Shown here: positions 61,501 through 64,000 of the stretch, one piece after another | Numbering within the stretch: the stretch's first letter is position 1 | Layout: each line of letters starts with the position of its first letter | Assembly: GCF_013373865.1 (NCBI RefSeq) | Contig: NC_050472.1 | Location: 7,249,276 to 7,313,275 of the forward strand | Length of the DNA stretch: 64,000 bases | DNA from: Monomorium pharaonis | Taxonomy: Eukaryota > Arthropoda > Insecta > Hymenoptera > Formicidae | Direction: 5' to 3' | The notes under the pieces: generated by a model | What the model saw: only the letters and a program-made list of their open reading frames with translations | What the model was told of the DNA's origin: nothing | Databases searched by the model: none | Made by a program: the position numbers and the translations under genes

Positions 61501-63573
61501 TATTTCCGGCATATGTTACTTCTACTCGAAAACATTCAATCTATCTAAAGGGTAGGTAAACGCGAAGCGCGTGCAATTCGTTTTTGATTAGTTACCTTCG
61601 GATTACGAATCGCCCGGTTTCAACTCGTTTTGCAGAAGTGCGACGAACCGGTTCTTGTATAATACGAGTTTGAGGCAAAATTGCACGCCCATTACTTCGG
61701 CGGTATTCCGCCTTACATTGTGTATTTATCACGGCAAACGATTATTGTATCTTACCCGAAACGATAACACGGCTGATCGTCTGCGTCCCGCCCCCCGTTT
61801 CTCCGCGGGACATTGTAATAACGCGAATCATAACTGTAAACGCTTCCCCGTGAGTAAACAAGTTATTTGAGCAAGTTTTGTTAGGCAAGAAGTAAATTTT
61901 AAAAAATACTTTGTCACTAATCGCCATTGAATCGGATTAAAACGATTAATGTACAGCAGAATTAATTAGTTTATTGACATTAAGTGAACAATAATTGTTT
62001 AAACTTATCAATTATTAGCTAATTGTTAAATTAATTAATCCGCTAATGTAACAACTGTTGATGAATTCTGCATTCGATTTTTCTCCCGCACTCGTATTTA
62101 CCGTGATTAATACATTCCGATTCCCCGCGTTTTTTGATGATTCACGACTGTTGAGTTAGCTGTTACTTAATCACGAGGATAAAAGCCAAATGAAGATATC
62201 TCTCTATATTATGATGAATCGTCGGGTGGTGTCGCTCATTAAGAATTTAGAAATAGAAGAGGCTAACTCGAAGGAGAGTTATGACAGAGCCACTCACCCG
62301 TCTAACGTGCTGTTCCTTTCCTGGAACCTGCAGAGATTCGCCGGGATCGGATCCGTGCTGTTGAGCCTGCGGCCGTCGGGATCGACCCCGCTGACCAGCA
62401 TCTCGTTCTGACGAATCAGCTGTTCGCCGAAGATAAAGTGGGGCATCGAGCAGGTGAACGAGCTCACGGCGAAGAGGATCATGCCCCAGGCGATCCACTT
62501 GGGCCGGTGACCTTGGCCACCATAGTACGTCAGTAACAAGGAGGACCCGATCTGGCCGATTTCCGTTGCGGACATAATAATGCCCGTGGTCTTCGACTGG
62601 ATTTGGAAGAGCTTCTCTATTGTCGTGATTACGGACACGAAGTACGTGTAGTACATGCCCTGAAGAACCTGCGATAGAAAGATAATAAACTTTGACTCTA
62701 CGTCGACCTGTCGGGAGGAATTTTGTTGCTGTGAATGTCGTTCGATCAAGTCCCTTGTCAATATAATCCGAAAAAGGTCTATTCTTCGTTCTTTTATCAT
62801 ACTTCTGTTCTCCTAAATTGTACACAGTTATATTATACAGGGTGTCCCTGAATATATTGGTCAAGTTAGATCTTGGGTTAGATCTTAAGTTACGTCCACC
62901 AATATCGAGGTATTAATTTTTCAAATTATGTGAATAAAAGTGCGCCGAGAGAAGAGCTTGAGCTATAACACAGAAGAAAGAATCTATCGTGAATGTACGA
63001 TAAGCTTTCATTAATTTATTGTTCACAATTACGATAGAAATTAATTAGCTTTTTTCAGATCCCATACGCTAATATCTCGATTATTAGTGGACCTAACCCA
63101 AGACAATATTGGACTTTTATGTTCATCTCGATCCCTTCTACCTTTTTACGAGCGTTGACCAACATGTTCAGGGACACTCTGTATACTGTTTCTTAATAAA
63201 CTTATTGATTGAAAAGGGAAATAATAAAATCCCTTCGATGTGTACTCACCCAGGTGAGACAGAAGGTCACTAGGAAGGCCTGCTTCGTGGCGAAGCACTG
63301 CAGCCAGTGGGGCCTGCATGGTCCCCATCCACAGGACACGTCTGCGTCGTCGAATTCCGTGTGAAGACTGCTCGACCTCTCATCCGGCACGATTAGATTG
63401 CCGTTCTCCGTGCCGCCGATCCCCCCGTGCAACTTCCCATTTGGTATCGAACCGTTGTTGTTGTGCTGCTTGTCGCCGCAGATCAGCCCATTTCCGTTTG
63501 TCATCTTCGACGACTCGATGAGCGTGAGCGCATCCACGCCATTCGACAAGATCTGCGTGTCTTCGCCCGCCAT
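41537..63573 (-). CDS. Oatp74D: organic anion transporting polypeptide (SLCO/OATP), 744 aa, 11 coding exons (whole gene)
   Basis: Exons from 5' to 3': 63,250-63,573; 62,298-62,668; 59,510-59,730; 59,059-59,199; 57,380-57,502; 48,490-48,654; 46,285-46,480; 44,141-44,291; 43,148-43,391; 42,361-42,489; 41,537-41,706. The sum is 2235 nt, divisible by three, and all ten junctions keep phase. The protein has 12 predicted membrane helices, the OATP superfamily signature DPRWVGAWWLG, and a cysteine-rich Kazal-like extracellular domain between helices 9 and 10. It should sit in the plasma membrane and move large amphipathic anions, steroid conjugates or similar compounds, independently of sodium (family knowledge). 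The YTYFVSVITTIEKLFQI and SKTTGIIMSATEIGQIG stretches look most like the insect Oatp74D group, reported as ecdysone importers; this sub-assignment is from memory of the family and tentative. The longest intron is 8.7 kb. Confidence 0.92.
42361..42489 (-). CDS. Oatp74D: OATP exon 10 (residues 646-689)
   Basis: Acceptor TGTGCTTCAG. Only the spliced frame makes sense: NVPCPIIYGAVVDSACLVWE, YACGERGACWLYDSNIFRMF, YHG. GAVVDSACLVWE with GACWLYD is a strongly conserved OATP block. Donor CATG|GTACGT, phase 1. Confidence 0.93.
42918..43113. mobile_element. MITE, GAGAAAATTTTCTC/TTAGAATTT family, copy 1
   Basis: Left AACTTTTCTCTTAGAATTTT and right AATTCAAAGAGAAAATTCTC mirror each other with repeated AAAATTATATTAC between. 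It lies in the intron between exons 9 and 10, ending about 35 bases from the exon 9 donor. Confidence 0.5.
43148..43391 (-). CDS. Oatp74D: OATP exon 9 (residues 565-646)
   Basis: Acceptor ATACTTCACAG. FYNCQCIGQNVTIL completes the cysteine-rich loop. CSLKCSNFWIYILLFSIFVF is helix 10; SEVGSMLLILRCVDPRDKAM and ALGLIQFAIGLFG are helix 11 with the conserved R-x-V-x-x-x-x-K pattern. Donor TTCG|GTAATT, phase 1. Confidence 0.93.
43498..43722. mobile_element. MITE, same family, copy 2
   Basis: Starts ACGGAGAGGATTTATTCTTA and ends TTCTAAGAGGAAATTTTCTC then CGT. It lies in the intron between exons 8 and 9. Accidental ORFs cross it. Confidence 0.5.
43794..43933. mobile_element. 140-bp MITE, GGGCCGGTTGTTCCAACTT ends, TTA duplication
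   Basis: Inverted ends of 32 bases or more (GGGCCGGTTGTTCCAACTTC), flanked by TTA at 43,791-43,793 and 43,934-43,936. It is PIF/Harbinger-like, the same structural type as 20,218-20,397 but with a different end sequence. Near-perfect arms suggest recent insertion. In the intron between exons 8 and 9. Confidence 0.88.
44141..44291 (-). CDS. Oatp74D: OATP exon 8: Kazal-like domain (residues 514-564)
   Basis: Acceptor CATTTCCGCAG. One exon holds nearly the whole Kazal-like module: CEATCDCDRNKFSPICGADG, KTYFSACHAGCSNYTV. Cysteine spacing matches the large extracellular loop of OATPs, where it folds the ectodomain rather than acting as a protease inhibitor. NYT is a possible glycosylation site. 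Donor TCG|GTAAGT, phase 0. Confidence 0.93.
44292..46284 (-). other. OATP intron 7
   Basis: AT-rich with a GC-richer patch at 45,000-45,400. No coding exon or complete transposon recognised. Confidence 0.6.
46285..46480 (-). CDS. Oatp74D: OATP exon 7 (residues 449-514)
   Basis: Acceptor TTTTCTGTAG. Helix 8 ILVMGLGIVISGFFILRV and helix 9 AFTAVVYAIGMGVLMFIGCP, then extracellular MDDFAGLVSHPDG. Donor ACGG|GTAAGT, phase 2. Confidence 0.92.
46987..47106. repeat. hairpin with about 53-bp arms
   Basis: Arms 46,987-47,041 and 47,054-47,106 mirror each other (AAGAATAAACAATTTTTTAG against CTAAAAAATTGTTTATTCTT) with a short A-rich loop. Small foldback element. Confidence 0.7.
47338..47430. repeat. 44-bp-arm hairpin with 5-base loop
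   Basis: Arm 47,338-47,381 and arm 47,387-47,430 are exact reverse complements except one position, which would be a G-U pair in plus-strand RNA. The loop is CGCTG. The arms are GC-balanced (CGCGCAACAGCGGTAGTTCT) within AT-rich intron. It could be a miniature element, a cruciform, or a microRNA-like precursor on either strand. Confidence 0.85.
48490..48654 (-). CDS. Oatp74D: OATP exon 6 (residues 394-449)
   Basis: Acceptor TGCTGTTGCAG. Cytoplasmic DFPNAVKRLLKNDILMFRT leads into helix 7 with GIYTFLPKYLETQF and ends HHANMIS. Donor TCAG|GTAATT, phase 1. Preceded by the longest intron (48,655-57,379). Confidence 0.92.
48655..57379 (-). other. OATP intron 5, 8.7 kb
   Basis: Contains a (CA)n run at 49,929-49,980, the TTAA-flanked MITE at 50,175-50,793, GC-rich islands at 50,800-51,720, 53,370-53,980, 54,750-55,990 and 56,940-57,379, a (CA)n run at 54,541-54,562 and a (TC)n run at 55,470-55,497. 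The islands have long overlapping ORFs (up to 230 codons) with no recognisable domain. Confidence 0.6.
50175..50793. mobile_element. TTAA-flanked MITE in OATP intron 5
   Basis: Borders are TTAAGGGAATCCCAGAGCC and the mirrored GGCTTTAGGGTCCCCTTAA. It has the internal ATTAAAGTATGTATAAGAAT typical of the family at 4522 and 21,539. 619 bp, non-coding. Confidence 0.6.
57380..57502 (-). CDS. Oatp74D: OATP exon 5 (residues 353-394)
   Basis: Acceptor GATGTTTCAG. Helix 6 GLVLISALLMLVSIGMFAFP ends in FP, as usual for the family, followed by basic cytoplasmic TRLPTSRTPPRRPDSQKPSL. Donor AGAG|GTAAGT, phase 1. Confidence 0.9.
57503..59058 (-). other. OATP intron 4
   Basis: AT-rich, apart from the small ORF at 57,800-58,099 described separately. 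No transposon ends seen. Confidence 0.6.
57800..58099 (-). CDS. small ORF, 99 aa, helix-turn-helix-like, unknown
   Basis: A highly charged Lys/Glu/Ile-rich protein. The middle stretch SEYEIARELKLPIIKVKIVL has the spacing of a helix-turn-helix as in homeodomain-like or transposon DNA-binding domains (inference only). It sits within OATP intron 4, on the same strand, with no obvious promoter. A GTAACA/GTAACT triplet repeat lies just before its ATG, and AAAAG|GTAAAT just after the stop could be a splice donor, so it may be one exon of a nested gene or a transposon fragment. Confidence 0.3.
   Translation of the reverse strand: MEIQKSNKIKIVLKSRRIDDLKIIKMHHECKSEYEIARELKLPIIKVKIVLYKYEKRKQIWCDLLLNKNITEDVKEYVTKYEEKCKEQDINLRIRIFKV
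59059..59199 (-). CDS. Oatp74D: OATP exon 4 with superfamily signature (residues 306-353)
   Basis: Acceptor TATGCAACAG. Helix 5 RILGPALGFILGSLCTMVYA, then extracellular ITPSDPRWVGAWWLG, the diagnostic D-x-RW-x-GAWW-x-G signature. Donor CTTG|GTAAGT, phase 1. Confidence 0.95.
59510..59730 (-). CDS. Oatp74D: OATP exon 3 (residues 232-306)
   Basis: Acceptor TTTCTTGCAG. Extracellular WNISTSAPHTNSAEYCKGEF is followed by helix 4 (TTVVLAIFFVSLLGVGMGQ) and the conserved INTLGIPYIDDNV. Donor TTTCG|GTAAGT, phase 1. Confidence 0.92.
59731..62297 (-). other. OATP intron 2, 2.6 kb
   Basis: Contains the MITE at 59,850-60,072. The rest has no gene or clear repeat. ORFs up to 115 codons starting near exon 3 are shadows or run into the intron. 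Confidence 0.6.
59850..60072. mobile_element. MITE, GAGAAAATTTTCTC/TTAGAATTT family, copy 3
   Basis: Left ACGGAAAGAATTTTTTCTTA then GAATTTATC; right GATAAATTCCAAGAGAAAAT then TCTCTCC. The middle repeats TTTAGTAAAATTTAG. Confidence 0.55.
62298..62668 (-). CDS. Oatp74D: OATP exon 2 (residues 109-232)
   Basis: Acceptor CTATCGCAG, then VLQGMYYTYFVSVITTIEKL (helix 1 end), SKTTGIIMSATEIGQIGSSL (helix 2), KWIAWGMILFAVSSFTCSMP (helix 3). It ends in the first large extracellular loop, which has two NST N-glycosylation sequons (NSTDP, NSTLDG). Donor GG|GTGAGT, phase 2. Confidence 0.92.
62838..63181. mobile_element. 344-bp mariner-type MITE, CAGGGTGTCCCTGAA ends
   Basis: Inverted ends CAGGGTGTCCCTGAA and TTCAGGGACACTCTG with TA on both sides (62,836-62,837 and 63,182-63,183). 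CAGGGTGTCC is a very common Tc1/mariner terminal motif. It fills 60% of the 581-bp intron between exons 1 and 2. Confidence 0.8.
63250..63573 (-). CDS. Oatp74D: OATP exon 1 (residues 1-108)
   Basis: Start ATG is preceded by GGGAATA and gives MAGEDTQILSNGVDALTL, a hydrophilic cytoplasmic tail rich in Asn and Gly. CGWGPCRPHWLQCFATKQAF leads into helix 1. The exon ends TTCTGTCTCACCTGG at donor GTGAGT, phase 0. A TACCTAG just upstream (about 63,594) may be the acceptor of a 5' UTR intron. Confidence 0.88.
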
Positions 63574-64000
63574 TATTCCCTCTCGCTTTTTTTTCTAGGT
63601 ATATACGCGTCGAAGCGACGTTGTTTCCTCCTTCGTCTTCAGTACGAACTCTAGCTGGAATTCTTCCTCGTTGGAAAAACCTTTTGGCCGCTTAAAGGGC
63701 TCACGTTCGAATAATCAATCTGTAATCAGAAGAAAACCATTATTAGATAATGATGTATATGTACGTATATTTAAAAAAAAGTCAATAGTCATATTCAAAC
63801 CTTTCTTAACCTTATGAACTTGATTTTAATTGTCTTAAAGCGTTTAAATGCACCGACATTATGCATAGATAAAATTTTCTTTTAGAATTTACTTAAAATT
63901 ATAGCAGTCGCGAAATAACACGGACCTCGGAAATTTTTACTATAATTTTTAGTAAATTTCGATAAAATTCGAGTGAACTATTTTAAAATTAAAACAATAA
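63574..64000. other. upstream of OATP start: 5' UTR or intron, and MITE copy 4 fragment
   Basis: GC-rich to about 63,700, then AT-rich. The stretch from about 63,865 (AAAATTTTCTTTTAGAATTT) belongs to the same MITE family as 59,850-60,072 and runs off the window. No promoter element is identifiable. Confidence 0.4.

Overview
The window looks like nuclear DNA of an insect, most likely a hymenopteran and probably an ant. It is AT-rich, has long introns, GT-AG splice sites, a 7-exon chemoreceptor gene, an 11-exon SLCO/OATP transporter with an extracellular Kazal-like exon, and many short inverted-repeat transposons (MITEs). There is no bacterial operon structure, CRISPR array or convincing tRNA. 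The species call is an inference from gene style.

Region 1 (1 to about 20,100) is a tandem duplication with a period of about 12.53 kb. Each unit carries, on the minus strand, part of an OTU-like multi-exon gene: a 286-bp exon, an intron of 5.75 or 5.95 kb, and a large 3' exon. The left unit runs off the window edge. The right unit's 3' exon (10,877-12,842) carries two tandem modules of about 150 residues and a Thr/Lys/Pro repeat tail, but one base-level frameshift separates the modules. The large intron holds a nested stack of MITEs, including a 1.5-kb near-palindrome. The stack is practically identical in the two units (one substitution and one 8-bp (TA)n length change noticed), whereas the flanking 1.3 kb has visibly diverged. 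This points to gene conversion or unequal crossover.

Region 2 (20,100-25,880) is gene-free. It holds MITEs, a nested TTAA-type element pair, a 51-bp-arm hairpin and a block bounded by TGTTACGTCC termini. Region 3 (25,884-30,449, plus strand) is a complete gustatory-receptor-type gene, 397 codons in 7 exons, with one probable GC-AG intron. Region 4 (30,450-41,536) has no gene I can support.

Region 5 (41,537-63,573, minus strand) is a complete organic anion transporting polypeptide gene. It has 11 coding exons and 744 residues, all splice phases match, and it is most like the insect Oatp74D group. Its introns contain at least four MITE families, a perfect-looking 44-bp hairpin, GC-rich islands and a 99-residue helix-turn-helix-like ORF of unknown status.

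The three genes have no evident functional link. What unites the window is the heavy MITE load and the recent local duplication.
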